58,306 bases of DNA from Asaia bogorensis. GTDB lineage: Bacteria > Pseudomonadota > Alphaproteobacteria > Acetobacterales > Acetobacteraceae. The stretch is taken from NCBI GenBank assembly GCA_945873195.1, contig CAMCDA010000007.1:1-58306 (forward strand). Direction: 5' to 3'. The notes under the pieces were generated by a model. That model saw only the letters and a list, made by a program, of their open reading frames with translations, did not search any database and was not told the origin of the DNA. Shown piece by piece: positions 34,961 through 43,861 of this stretch (its first letter is position 1; every line of letters begins with the position of its first letter). The translations under genes and the position numbers were made by a program.

Positions 34961-34989
34961 ACGCCGCGTCCGGGGTCCGGACGCGGCGT
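34961..34989 (-). terminator. Strong rho-independent terminator
   Basis: The stem ACGCCGCGTCCGG/CCGGACGCGGCGT (13 bp) is preceded on the plus strand by an A-rich tract, which becomes the U-run on the minus strand. It terminates the binding-protein gene at 35007-36221 and separates it from the convergent alcohol dehydrogenase. Confidence 0.85.
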
Positions 34990-35006
34990 CATCGGGAAAG
35001 GCTGGA

Positions 35007-36221
35007 TCAGCCCTTCTTCACCATCGGGCAGTCGCCCTTTTCCATCGGACGGAAGGCTTCCTCGGCCGGGATGGTCCGGATCAGCTTGTAGTAGTCGTAG
35101 GGGCCCTTGGACTCGGACGGCTTCTTCACCTCGAACAGATACATGTCATGCATCTTGCGGCCATCGGCGCGGACATAGCCCTTGCCGAACAGGTCGTCGT
35201 TCAGCGGGTTGGCCTTCAGCCAGGCCATCACCTTCTCGGGGTTGTCGGTCCCGGTCGCCTTCACGGCTTCCAGGTAATGCTTGGTGGCGGAGTAATGGCC
35301 GGCCTGGATCGAGGTCGGCATCTTCTTCATCTTCTCGGCGAAGCGCTTGGAGAAGGCGCGGGTCCCGTCGTTCAGGTCCCAATAGAACGCCTCGGTCAAC
35401 TGCAGGCCCTGGGCGAGCGGGAGGCCGATGCTGTGCACGTCGGTAATGAAGACCAGCAGACCGGCGAGCTTCTGGCCGCCCTTGACGATGCCGAACTCGG
35501 CCGCCTGCTTGATGGAGTTGATGGTGTCGCCGCCGGCATTGGCCAGACCGACGACCTCGGCGCGGGACGCCTGGGCCTGCACGAGGAAGGCCGAGAAGTC
35601 GGAGCTGTTGATCGGGTGGCGCGCGCTGCCAAGAATCTTGCCGCCGGCGGCGTTCACGACCGCGGTGACGTCACGCTCCAGCGCATGGCCGAAGGCATAG
35701 TCCGCGGTAAGGAAGTACCAGGTCTTGCCGCCCGCCTTCACGACCGCCGACCCGGTGCCATTGGCCAGGGCCGCCGTGTCGTAGACGTAGTGGATCGTAT
35801 AGGGGTTGCAGGACTTGCCGGTCAGGTCCGAGGACGCCGGGTCCGCCGCGAGGAAGATGCGCTTCTTGTCCGCCGCCACGCCGGCGACGGCGAGCGAGGA
35901 GGAGGAGGCCGCGGCGCCGACGATCATGTCGACCTTGTCGGCGTCGAACCACTTGCTGGCGATCGAGGTGCCGATATCGGCCTTGTTCTGGACGTCGGCC
36001 TGGATCAATTCGATCTTCTTGCCGAGGACCGTCCCGCCGAAATCCTGAATGGCCATCTGCGCCGCGTGCACGGCGCCGGGTCCGTTGATGTCGGCATAGA
36101 GGCTCGACATGTCGGTGAGGATACCGATCTTGAGGGTATCATCCGAAAGCTGGGCGGAGGCCGGTTGGGGCGCAAAGCCCATCGCCAGGGCGGCGACGGC
36201 CGCCCAGAGTGTTTTCTTCAA
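35007..36221 (-). CDS. ABC transporter substrate-binding protein (LivK-like)
   Basis: The 404-residue periplasmic protein has a signal peptide ending at ASA-QLSDD and the Peripla_BP_6 fold used for branched-chain amino acids and many aromatic or carboxylic ligands (LKIGILTDMSSLYADINGPG at the mature N-terminus). No permease or ATPase genes are adjacent, so it is an orphan binding protein that may feed a distant LIV-type transporter. It follows the large alpha/beta hydrolase gene on the same strand, which hints that its ligand is the substrate of that cluster. A strong terminator lies after it. Confidence 0.92.
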   Translation of the reverse strand: MKKTLWAAVAALAMGFAPQPASAQLSDDTLKIGILTDMSSLYADINGPGAVHAAQMAIQDFGGTVLGKKIELIQADVQNKADIGTSIASKWFDADKVDMIVGAAASSSSLAVAGVAADKKRIFLAADPASSDLTGKSCNPYTIHYVYDTAALANGTGSAVVKAGGKTWYFLTADYAFGHALERDVTAVVNAAGGKILGSARHPINSSDFSAFLVQAQASRAEVVGLANAGGDTINSIKQAAEFGIVKGGQKLAGLLVFITDVHSIGLPLAQGLQLTEAFYWDLNDGTRAFSKRFAEKMKKMPTSIQAGHYSATKHYLEAVKATGTDNPEKVMAWLKANPLNDDLFGKGYVRADGRKMHDMYLFEVKKPSESKGPYDYYKLIRTIPAEEAFRPMEKGDCPMVKKG

Positions 36222-36330
36222 TGGTTGTCTCCCAGATCATCACTGAACGCACGGACCAGACCGGCCCATTGCCGTCTTTTACCCGTGAACCGGGCGCGAT
36301 GCGAGGGTGAATCCCGCCCGTGAGCCGCTC

Positions 36331-38277
36331 CTAGAGAATGCCGAGGACCTGGTCGCCCTCCCGGATCGCGGCGGTCAGGCGGTCGGCGTCCTCTCGCAGC
36401 AGCAGCCTTTGCGAGACGAGTTGTTCGGTCGCCGACAGCACCCGCGCGACCCAGACCATCCGGGAGCCATAGCGTTCGGCGAAGGATCGGCGCGGATCGC
36501 CGCTGGCGGCGCGGTCCGCCTCGGCCTTCGCGAAGGGCAAATAGGAGCCCTGGACGGTGAACAGGTCGCCGCCGGCATAGCCCGGGATGCGGACGGCCCA
36601 ACCGGTATGGGTGCCGATCGGCGCGGTCAGCAGCGGATGGCGCAGGCCGCCGAGGCTGTTGCCGTCCTCATCCGGGGCGGCGACCAGCACCGGATAGGCC
36701 GGCCCGTCGATCGGCGGTTCGACCGAATGGTCGCGCAGATGCAGGGCGTTCAGCACGTCGGGGAAGGTGACGTTGGGCAGGCGGGGGAACGCCGCCTCGG
36801 CCTGTTCGCGGGTGACCAGCGTGCCCTCGGCGCGGGAGGGGAAGCGGCTGGCCGGCGGTTCGGCGCCGCTGTCCACCCATTCGGTCAGCGCGATCAGCAA
36901 GGCGCGCATCCAGGACCCATAGCCGAGCGGATTGCCCGGGAGTTCGGTGACCTGTTTGATGGCGGGTTTGTAGACAGCGTGCTGGGTGCTGGAGGCAACG
37001 AAGATGCGGACATCGGCCGGCATGGCGATATCGGCCCCGGTCGTGTCGGTCGCGACCAGGGAGGCACGGGCGGCCCAGATATCGGCGTCGGCATCGAGGT
37101 GGATGACCTTGGGGGAAACCCCGGCCTTGCGCGCCGGTTCCAGGATGCCGCCGGTCTTGCCGCTGATCGGGTCGGTCAGGGTCGGGTAGGTGAAGGGGAA
37201 CTGGTCGTCGAGGTAGGAATGATCTTCATGCTGGCGGGAATACCGGCCGGTCTGGGCGAATTCGAAATTGATGAAGGTCCGGCGCGATCCGGCGACGATC
37301 GGCATGATGGCGTCGAAGACGGGCCGGCCCGCCATATCCTCATTGAAGCCGAGATAGACCTGGTCGCGCAGCACCCGCCCGCTTTGGGAGATGCCGAAGC
37401 CCAGCACATGACGGATCGCGCCACGCAGCGGGTTGGCGGCAGCTGGATCGTGACGGAGGTGGGAGACCAGGTCGCGGATCGCGGCGAAGCCGATGCCCAG
37501 GACCATGGGATCACGGGCGGGGAAGATGAACTCATAGATCGCGCCGCGATCGGCTCCCGCCGGCCGAGTGACCTCGATCCGGTTGGCGTCGAGATAGCGC
37601 CAGGACAGGCCGGCCGGGGTCGCGCGGGGATCGCCCTCCCGCACGCGCATCGTCAGGCTGGCGCGGGCGGGATCGAGATCGGCCGCAGGATAGGACAGCG
37701 TGCCGATAAAGACCGTGGCGGAGGTTTCCTGGATGTAGGCATCGCCCGGGGCGCCGAGGGCCTCGGGGATGAATTCGTCACGGATGACCTTGGTGATAGG
37801 GCCATCCGGGTTGCGGGCGATCGGGAAACTGGCGGTCAGGCGGCCGGCGCCGGCGGGGGTATCGCCCTGCCAGCCGCTCCAGACCACCGCGTAGCCGTGG
37901 CGCATTAGCAGCCCGTCGCCGGCATGGGCGGCGGTCAGAGGATCATTGCCGTCGGCGCCGCGGTTCAGCCGGGTCAAGGCGAACTTGTTGCCGCGATTGA
38001 CCACGTCATACAGCATCCAGCCATTGCCGCGGGCCGGATCGGTGGGGATCATCATCGCCACGTCCGCCTGGTACTCGACCCGCCCCGCCGCGTTGCGGGG
38101 GGCCTTGTCGAGGTTGACGATCGCGGCGTTCAGCGCGTGCGCCGGATCAAGCTCTCCATGCACCGTCCCGGTCAGGTAGTCATAGGTGCCAACGCCGTCG
38201 AACACCCGGCCCTGGAAGGCCGGGCTGACCCGTTCGGCGATGTCGAGGCGGATGATACTGCCGGGACTGGTGGTCAT
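36331..38277 (-). CDS. Large alpha/beta hydrolase domain protein
   Basis: The 648-residue protein belongs to a family of large alpha/beta-hydrolase-domain proteins (as in Pfam PF20091). The nucleophile elbow is GISQSG (in VLGFGISQSGRVLRD, about residues 292-306). The N-terminus is beta-rich and has no signal peptide. It starts four bases after the OB-fold gene stop, so it is probably co-transcribed with that gene and the thiolase. It may hydrolyse an ester or lactone of a large hydrophobic substrate; this is an inference from the neighbours. Confidence 0.82.
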   Translation of the reverse strand: MTTSPGSIIRLDIAERVSPAFQGRVFDGVGTYDYLTGTVHGELDPAHALNAAIVNLDKAPRNAAGRVEYQADVAMMIPTDPARGNGWMLYDVVNRGNKFALTRLNRGADGNDPLTAAHAGDGLLMRHGYAVVWSGWQGDTPAGAGRLTASFPIARNPDGPITKVIRDEFIPEALGAPGDAYIQETSATVFIGTLSYPAADLDPARASLTMRVREGDPRATPAGLSWRYLDANRIEVTRPAGADRGAIYEFIFPARDPMVLGIGFAAIRDLVSHLRHDPAAANPLRGAIRHVLGFGISQSGRVLRDQVYLGFNEDMAGRPVFDAIMPIVAGSRRTFINFEFAQTGRYSRQHEDHSYLDDQFPFTYPTLTDPISGKTGGILEPARKAGVSPKVIHLDADADIWAARASLVATDTTGADIAMPADVRIFVASSTQHAVYKPAIKQVTELPGNPLGYGSWMRALLIALTEWVDSGAEPPASRFPSRAEGTLVTREQAEAAFPRLPNVTFPDVLNALHLRDHSVEPPIDGPAYPVLVAAPDEDGNSLGGLRHPLLTAPIGTHTGWAVRIPGYAGGDLFTVQGSYLPFAKAEADRAASGDPRRSFAERYGSRMVWVARVLSATEQLVSQRLLLREDADRLTAAIREGDQVLGIL

Positions 38278-38281
38278 GGGG

Positions 38282-38722
38282 TCAGGTCAACTTCCATTGC
38301 ACGAGGGTATAGGGCGGATCGGCGTTGTCATGCGGCTCGAACACCGCCTCCACCGCCGCCCCGATCGTCACGGTCTGCAGGGGATCGCCCAGCAGGTTGC
38401 CGACCATGCGGACGTTGCCATAGTCGGGCAGTTCCACCAGCACGACGATGTAGGGTCCGTGGCCGTTCAGGGACGAATGGACCGGATGATGCGGCCGCTC
38501 ATAGCTGTAGATACGGCCCTTGCCCTGGATATCGACCCATTCGAGGTCGAACGAATGGCAGCGGTGGCAGATCCATTCTGGGCCCCACTGCCACGATCCG
38601 CAGCCCTTGCACTTCTGGATGCGGAGCTTGCTTTCGCGCGTGCCCTTCCAATAGGGCTCGCTCAGGCCATCGGGGCCGGTGCCGGGACGGGGCAGCCCGT
38701 CGGGAAGATAGGTGCTGCTCAC
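38282..38722 (-). CDS. Zn-ribbon OB-fold protein (DUF35 family)
   Basis: The 146-residue protein has an N-terminal zinc ribbon (CKGCG and CHRCH, about residues 38-55) and a C-terminal OB-fold (DUF35). Such proteins pair with thiolase-like proteins: as acyl-CoA-binding partners in acetone carboxylation and in steroid side-chain aldolases such as Ltp2-ChsH2. Its GTG start overlaps the thiolase stop by four bases (GTGA), so the two are translationally coupled and probably form a complex. Confidence 0.92.
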   Translation of the reverse strand: MSSTYLPDGLPRPGTGPDGLSEPYWKGTRESKLRIQKCKGCGSWQWGPEWICHRCHSFDLEWVDIQGKGRIYSYERPHHPVHSSLNGHGPYIVVLVELPDYGNVRMVGNLLGDPLQTVTIGAAVEAVFEPHDNADPPYTLVQWKLT

Positions 38723-39903
38723 AGCGTCGCCTCCGATCCGAGAATAAGGGAGCTGACCGGCGTGACCATCGGCCCACCCATGATGATGGCGGTGTCGTGC
38801 TTCTGGCTCTGGTTGATCGCCACGCCACGGATCTGGCGCACCGATTCATGCACCAGTTCGAGGCCGTGCATGTAGCATTCCGCCAGGTTTCCGCCCGAGG
38901 TGTTCAGCGGCATGCCGCCGTTCGGCGCGATCAGGTTGTCCTTCACCAGGAACTCATTCGCCTGCTCGGGCTTCACCAGGCCGTGCTCCACCAGCGACAT
39001 CAGCACGCCGCCGGTGAAGTTCTCGTAGCACTGGACGATTTCCATGTCGGACGGGGCCATCTTCGCCATCTTGTACATCCGGGGCGCGAGCTGCCCGAAA
39101 TGGCTGGACGGATAGTTCGGCATGTTGTGCACAGGCGCGGCGCTGCGGGTGTCGCAGCCCTGCGCGCTGGCCATGATGTAGGCCGGCTTGTTCTTCAGTT
39201 CCTTGGCCCGTTCGGCCGAGACCACGATCACCGCCGCCGCGCCGTCGTTTTCCTGGCAGCAGTCGTACAGGTGGAAGAACGGCTCGATGATCCAGCGGGA
39301 GCTGTCATATTTCTCCTCGGTCAGCGGCCGGCCGCGCATCACCGCGTTCGGGTTGTTCTGGGCATGGTGGTAACAGGCGAGCGAGATCGCCCGCAGCGCT
39401 TCCTGCTTGATCCCATGGTCATGCATGAAACGCGTCACCTTCATGGCAAAGCGTTGCGCTGGCGACATGACCCCATAGGGGAACAGGAACGCGTCATCGC
39501 CCGCGGCCAAGGGCACGCCGCCGCTGCGGCCATAGCGCTGATACTGGCCCTGCGCGAGGGAGCGGAAGGCCACCACGCAATCGGCCATGCCGGTCGCGAC
39601 CGCCGCGGCCGCATTGCCAACCGCGCCGCAGACCCCACCGCCGCCGCCGCCCCAGAACATGTTGGAGAAGCGAAGTTCGTTGATGCCCAAAGCCGCGGCA
39701 AGGCGCCCGGCCTCCGACCGGTCATTGCCGTAGGAGGCGAAGCCGTCGACCTCCTTCGGGTTGATGCCGGCGTCCTTGCAGGCATTCACCACGGCCTGGA
39801 GCGCGAGCTTGAACTCGCTGTCCGGCGACTGGCCGTGCTTGTAGTAGGTCGTCTCGCCAATCCCGACGATCGCGGTCTTTCCGCGCAGTGTTCGTTCAGC
39901 CAT
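38719..39903 (-). CDS. Thiolase-like / lipid-transfer protein (Ltp type)
   Basis: The 394-residue protein is a thiolase-fold enzyme of the SCP2/lipid-transfer type. It starts with TAIVGIGETTYYKHG, has a Gly-rich segment ending in Cys (WGGGGGGVCGAVGNAAAAV) and the late segments CYENFTGGVLMSLVEHG and NTSGGNLAECYMHG. It lacks the GHPxG motif of degradative thiolases. With the overlapping DUF35 gene it resembles side-chain aldolases of steroid degradation. The ATG at 39903 has a weak ribosome site. An aldolase or acyl-transfer role on a bulky CoA thioester is inferred. Confidence 0.9.
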   Translation of the reverse strand: MAERTLRGKTAIVGIGETTYYKHGQSPDSEFKLALQAVVNACKDAGINPKEVDGFASYGNDRSEAGRLAAALGINELRFSNMFWGGGGGGVCGAVGNAAAAVATGMADCVVAFRSLAQGQYQRYGRSGGVPLAAGDDAFLFPYGVMSPAQRFAMKVTRFMHDHGIKQEALRAISLACYHHAQNNPNAVMRGRPLTEEKYDSSRWIIEPFFHLYDCCQENDGAAAVIVVSAERAKELKNKPAYIMASAQGCDTRSAAPVHNMPNYPSSHFGQLAPRMYKMAKMAPSDMEIVQCYENFTGGVLMSLVEHGLVKPEQANEFLVKDNLIAPNGGMPLNTSGGNLAECYMHGLELVHESVRQIRGVAINQSQKHDTAIIMGGPMVTPVSSLILGSEATL

Positions 39904-39975
39904 GCGTTTCGTCCCGTTTGATTGCGGCATCCTAGCCATGGTTCGGACGGGTTGCCTAGCGTTGCGGCCCCGGGT

Positions 39976-40722
39976 TCAGAGCATCTGGCCGCCATCGACG
40001 ACGATGGTCTGGCCGGTCACCCAGGATGCGAGCGGGGAGGCCAGGAACATGACCACATTCGCCACTTCCTCGGGGTAGCCGAGGCGGCCGAAGGGGATCG
40101 AGTTCAGAACGGCATTGTAAAGACGCGGTGCCTCGGTCTTGCGACGGTCCCAGACGCCGCCGGGGAATTCGATGGAGCCGGGGGCGACGCCGTTCACCCT
40201 GATGCCGTCGCGCGCATACATCGCGGCCTGGGTGTTGGTGTAGTGGATGACGGCGGCCTTGATCGCGCCATAGGGCGGTTGGCGGGCGGCGGAGCGGTAC
40301 GCCGCGACAGAGGATGTGTTGATCACGGACCCCTTCGCCTCCTTCAGGAACGGCAGGGCGGCCTGGGTGGCGTGGACAATCGCCATCATGTCGATGGCCA
40401 TGGAGGACATCCAGCCGGCCTCATCATCCGTGGAGCCGAAGGCGGAGGCGTTATTGACCAGGATGTCGATCCCGCCCAGTTCGGCGGCCGCGTCGGCGAT
40501 GTAGGACTTGATGGCGTCGGCGTTGCCGAGGTCGGCGGCACCGGCATGGGCCTTCCGGCCGAGGGCGGCGATCTCGGCACGGGTCTGTTCCAGCGTGTCG
40601 GCGCCGCGGGCGCAGATCGAGACATCGGCGCCGGCGGCGGCCAGGCCGAGGGCGATGGAGCGGCCGATGCCACGGCTGCCGCCGCAGATGACGGCGCGCT
40701 TGTTGGTGAAATCAAAGGTCAT
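39976..40722 (-). CDS. SDR-family oxidoreductase
   Basis: The 248-residue protein is a classical short-chain dehydrogenase. The cofactor motif is GGSRGIGRSIALG (about residues 14-26), followed by NNAS in the fourth strand, the catalytic Ser in NTSSVAAY and the Y-x-x-x-K motif in PPYGAIKAAV. It is transcribed with the thiolase cluster, 72 bases upstream of that gene, and could supply a keto or hydroxy substrate to it. The substrate is unknown. Confidence 0.93.
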   Translation of the reverse strand: MTFDFTNKRAVICGGSRGIGRSIALGLAAAGADVSICARGADTLEQTRAEIAALGRKAHAGAADLGNADAIKSYIADAAAELGGIDILVNNASAFGSTDDEAGWMSSMAIDMMAIVHATQAALPFLKEAKGSVINTSSVAAYRSAARQPPYGAIKAAVIHYTNTQAAMYARDGIRVNGVAPGSIEFPGGVWDRRKTEAPRLYNAVLNSIPFGRLGYPEEVANVVMFLASPLASWVTGQTIVVDGGQML

Positions 40723-40785
40723 GGGGTTGGTCTCCTCCTGGGTCTGTGGCGGAGGATAGGGGGGAATTGGTGGGGGTGGGAGGGG

Positions 40786-41052
40786 TCAGCGCCGATAGAC
40801 CGTCAGGTGGTCCCCGACATCGAGAAGAGTCACCTCGGCATAGGCATCCCGTTCCGTAAAGACGATCCGCACGTCCCCATCGACGGCCATGGCCCGCTTT
40901 CCGGCCATGGCACCCTGCAAGGCATGGTTGGAGAGTTCCGCGGCGGTCGGGTTCTAAATGAACCACTCCAGGGTCTGGAGGACGGCACGCTTCTCGGCGG
41001 GGGGCAACAGGCGAAGCGCGGCAACGAAGCGACGCGCGTATCTAAGCTTCAT
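40786..41052 (-). pseudogene. RelE/YafQ-type toxin gene broken by an in-frame stop
   Basis: From the ATG at 41052 the frame codes for an 88-residue RelE/YafQ-like toxin. It begins MKLRYARRFVAALRLLPPAE and, after an interruption, continues as NPTAAELSNHALQG, VRIVFTERDAYAEVTLLDVG and DHLTVYRR. Codon 33 (40954-40956) is TAG, where related proteins have a coding residue; a single change from CAG (Gln) would explain it. Everything else is in frame and intact, so the mutation is probably recent. The ATG lies inside the end of the antitoxin gene (11-base overlap), the usual coupled layout. The toxin family call is from pattern. Confidence 0.8.
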
Positions 41053-41236
41053 CGATCACGGCGCGGAGGTCTGCCAGGACGTCCTTCGCCGGACGGTATG
41101 GGGTGGAGGCGACATCAGCCTCGGCTGCCAGGATGGCGGCCTCCTCGGCCGCGGTGAACCCGTTCGCGGTCACCTGCCGAACGGTCAGCAGAACAGGGGT
41201 GTCAGGCGGCGGGTCGCCACGCAAGTCAGGGGGCAA
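41042..41236 (-). CDS. Antitoxin of the decayed RelE-type module
   Basis: The frame encodes an antitoxin-like protein whose C-terminal half (AAEEAAILAAEADVASTPYR, then DVLADLRAVIDEA) is a typical toxin-binding helix region. The coordinates use a TTG at 41236 (64 aa), but this codon has no ribosome site. In the same frame GGGAGG lies five bases before a GTT (41273-41275), exactly where a start codon is expected, and the peptide from there (TDIIDKPITAGQLPPDLRG) reads like a natural N-terminus. The original start has therefore probably been lost or changed. The antitoxin may be poorly made or silent. Confidence 0.6.
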   Translation of the reverse strand: MPPDLRGDPPPDTPVLLTVRQVTANGFTAAEEAAILAAEADVASTPYRPAKDVLADLRAVIDEA

Positions 41237-41320
41237 CTGGCCGGCGGTAATCGGCTTGTCGATGATGTCGGTAACAGCAGCCTCCCGTTACGCGCATGGA
41301 AAGAGGGGCGACAGCCGCCC

Positions 41321-41572
41321 CTAACCCCCCTCGATCTTCGGAATGAAGAACACCTCACCCCCATCCTTCACCGGCTGGGTGAAGTCGATCTCATACAACT
41401 CGCCATCAATGGCGACGGTTGTCTCCTCCTCCAGCGCATGCGCCAGACCTGGAAACAACCGGTCCATTTCCCGCACCACACCGCGCAGGTTGCGTGCCTC
41501 GATATCGAAGTCCCGCGTGCCGCCGGTATAGCGGCGCGCGAAGCCCGAGGTGAACGCAACCCGAACGGTCAT
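41321..41572 (-). CDS. MoaD/ThiS-like sulfur-carrier protein
   Basis: The 83-residue protein has a beta-grasp ubiquitin-like fold and ends in GG (FFIPKIEGG), the hallmark of MoaD/ThiS sulfur carriers, which are adenylated and thiocarboxylated at that end. The segment EMDRLFPGLAHALEE is typical of MoaD-like proteins. It starts three bases after the molybdenum hydroxylase gene, so it may supply sulfur for the molybdopterin cofactor of that enzyme or have a dedicated role in its maturation. Confidence 0.85.
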   Translation of the reverse strand: MTVRVAFTSGFARRYTGGTRDFDIEARNLRGVVREMDRLFPGLAHALEEETTVAIDGELYEIDFTQPVKDGGEVFFIPKIEGG

Positions 41573-41575
41573 GGA

Positions 41576-43861
41576 TCAGCCCTTCGCCGACAGCGCTTCC
41601 AGCACCTTCGGCGGGGACATCGGCAGTTCGGTCATACGCAGACCAATGGCATTCTCGATCGCGTTGGCGATCGCGGCCATCGGCGGGCAGATGCAGACCT
41701 CACCCACGCCCTTCACACCGTAGGGGTGCGTCGGGTTCGGCACTTCGACCAGCACCGCGTCGATCATCGGCAGATCCGAGGCGACGGGGCAGCGGTAGTC
41801 GAGGAAGCCCGGGTTATCGAGCTGGCCCTTGGCGTTGTAGATGTATTCCTCGTTCAACGCCCAGCCGATGCCCTGCACGACACCGCCCTGGATCTGGCCT
41901 TCAACGTAGGACGGATGGATCGCCCGCCCGACGTCCTGGGCCGCCACGAAGCGCAGGATCGTGACCTTGCCGGTTTCCGGATCGACCTCGACATCGCAGA
42001 ACTGCGTGGCGAAGCCCGGGGCCTGGCCGCCGGCGTTCACGCCGGAGGACGCGGTGATCGGCCCGCCGGTCGCCGCCGCCTTGGCCGCGATTTCGCGCAG
42101 CGACAGCGGCTTGAAGTCACCGACATTGGCGCCCGCCGGCTTGGCGAATCCGTCTTCCCAGATCACGCCTTCCGGATCGACGTCCCACAGGATCGCGGCC
42201 CGCTTGCACAGGTCCTTGATCACCGTCTTGGTCACGTTGACCACCGCTATGCCGGTGGCGAAGGTCACGCGCGACCCGCCGGTGACATGGGTGTAGCCGA
42301 TGTTGCCGGTGTCGGAGACGATCGCGCGGACAACATTGTAGTCCACGCCCAGCGTCTCGGCCGCCATGATCGCCATGGACGCGCGGGACCCACCGATGTC
42401 CGGGCTGCCGGTCGCCACCAGCACGGTGCCGTCCGCGTTGACCTGCATCGTGGCGGAGCTTTCGCCGGCGCCGTTGAACCAATAGCCGGAGGCAACGCCG
42501 CGGCCCTGGTTCGGACCCAGCTTTACCTGGTAGGCCGGGTGGTCGATCAGGGCCTTCACCGTCTCATAGTAGCCGGCATGAGCATGCTTGGGGCCGGTGA
42601 TGGTCGGCGTGCCGATGCGGCAGGCGTTCTTCGCGCGGATCTCCAGCGGGTCCATCCCGATCGCCTTGGCGCACATGTCGATCACGCTCTCGACCGCGAA
42701 GGCCGAGATCGGCGAGCCAGGCGCGCGATAAGCGGCGGCCTTCGGGCGGTTGGAAACGACGTCGTAGCCCACGGCGTGCTGGTTCGGCACGTCATAAGGC
42801 GCGAAGGCGCAGAGGCAGCCGTTCATGACCGGCGAACCCGGGAAGGCACCGGCCTGGAACTTGAAGACGCCGTCCATGGCGGTGAAGGTGCCGTCCTTCT
42901 TGACGCCGATCTTCACCCACATCGAGGCACCCGACGTCGGGCCGGAGCCGCGGAAGCAATCCTCGCGGCTCATCATCACGCGGACCGGCAGGCCGGACTT
43001 CTTCGACAGCATCGCGGCGACGGGTTCCAGATAAGCCACGGTCTTGCCGCCGAAGCCGCCGCCGATTTCCGCCGGGGTCACGCGCAGGTCGCTGATCTTC
43101 GCGCCGATGATCTGCGCCGTCAGGGCGCGCATCGCGAAATGGCCCTGGCTGGACGACCAGATCTCGCACTGGCCATCGGCCTCGTACTTCGCCACGCAGG
43201 CATGCGGTTCGATGTAGGCCTGATGGACGGCGGCGGTCTTGAACTCATGCTCGATCACGATGTCGGCTTCCGAGAAGCCCTTCGCCACGTCGCCGATGCC
43301 GAATTCCAACCGCTTGGAGACGTTGGACGGCGTGGTCGGCGCCGGCTCGACGCCGCGGGTGATCATGTCCTCGAACAGCAGGGGCGCGCCGGGCTTCATC
43401 GCGTCGTCGACGTCGATGACGTGCGGCAGCACCTCATATTCGACCTTGATCAGGGCGCAGGCTTCCTCGGCGATCGACATCGACGTGGCGGCCACGGCGG
43501 CGATCGCATGGCCTTCGTACAGGGCCTTCTCGCGCGCCATGATGTTGCGGGTGATGTGCCAGAAATTCTGGGCAACACGCTCCGGCCCGATATAGTCGAA
43601 CTTCTGCTGCGGCAGGTCGGCGGCCGTCATGATGGCCTTCACGCCCGGCAGCTTCTCGGCGGCCGAGGTATCGACCGACAGAATGCGCGCATGGGCGTGC
43701 GGGGAACGCAGGATCTTCCCATACAGCATGCCCGGCAGCTTCAGGTCGGCGCCATATTGCGCCCGTCCGGTCACCTTCGGCACGCCGTCGGGACGGATCG
43801 GCCGCGTGCCGATCCATTTGAAGCGCTTCACGGAATCAGTCACGATGGTCGAGTCGGTCAT
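41576..43861 (-). CDS. Xanthine dehydrogenase-family molybdopterin-binding subunit
   Basis: The 761-residue protein is the large, molybdopterin-binding subunit of a molybdenum hydroxylase (xanthine dehydrogenase/aldehyde oxidase/CoxL family). It has GRAQYGADLKLPGMLYGKIL at the N-terminus, IGGGFGGKTVAYLEPVAAML, the loop AYRAPG (unlike the CO-dehydrogenase AYxCSFR loop) and the catalytic Glu in GVKGVGE near the C-terminus. The ATG at 43861 has GGGGAG three bases upstream. No iron-sulfur or FAD subunit gene is adjacent; instead a MoaD-like gene follows. The substrate is unknown. Confidence 0.92.
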   Translation of the reverse strand: MTDSTIVTDSVKRFKWIGTRPIRPDGVPKVTGRAQYGADLKLPGMLYGKILRSPHAHARILSVDTSAAEKLPGVKAIMTAADLPQQKFDYIGPERVAQNFWHITRNIMAREKALYEGHAIAAVAATSMSIAEEACALIKVEYEVLPHVIDVDDAMKPGAPLLFEDMITRGVEPAPTTPSNVSKRLEFGIGDVAKGFSEADIVIEHEFKTAAVHQAYIEPHACVAKYEADGQCEIWSSSQGHFAMRALTAQIIGAKISDLRVTPAEIGGGFGGKTVAYLEPVAAMLSKKSGLPVRVMMSREDCFRGSGPTSGASMWVKIGVKKDGTFTAMDGVFKFQAGAFPGSPVMNGCLCAFAPYDVPNQHAVGYDVVSNRPKAAAYRAPGSPISAFAVESVIDMCAKAIGMDPLEIRAKNACRIGTPTITGPKHAHAGYYETVKALIDHPAYQVKLGPNQGRGVASGYWFNGAGESSATMQVNADGTVLVATGSPDIGGSRASMAIMAAETLGVDYNVVRAIVSDTGNIGYTHVTGGSRVTFATGIAVVNVTKTVIKDLCKRAAILWDVDPEGVIWEDGFAKPAGANVGDFKPLSLREIAAKAAATGGPITASSGVNAGGQAPGFATQFCDVEVDPETGKVTILRFVAAQDVGRAIHPSYVEGQIQGGVVQGIGWALNEEYIYNAKGQLDNPGFLDYRCPVASDLPMIDAVLVEVPNPTHPYGVKGVGEVCICPPMAAIANAIENAIGLRMTELPMSPPKVLEALSAKG

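Noticed and set aside
36307-39921. Long plus-strand frames opposite the alpha/beta hydrolase, OB-fold and thiolase genes
   Set aside because: Their composition is typical antisense shadow and the minus-strand proteins are clearly recognised families.
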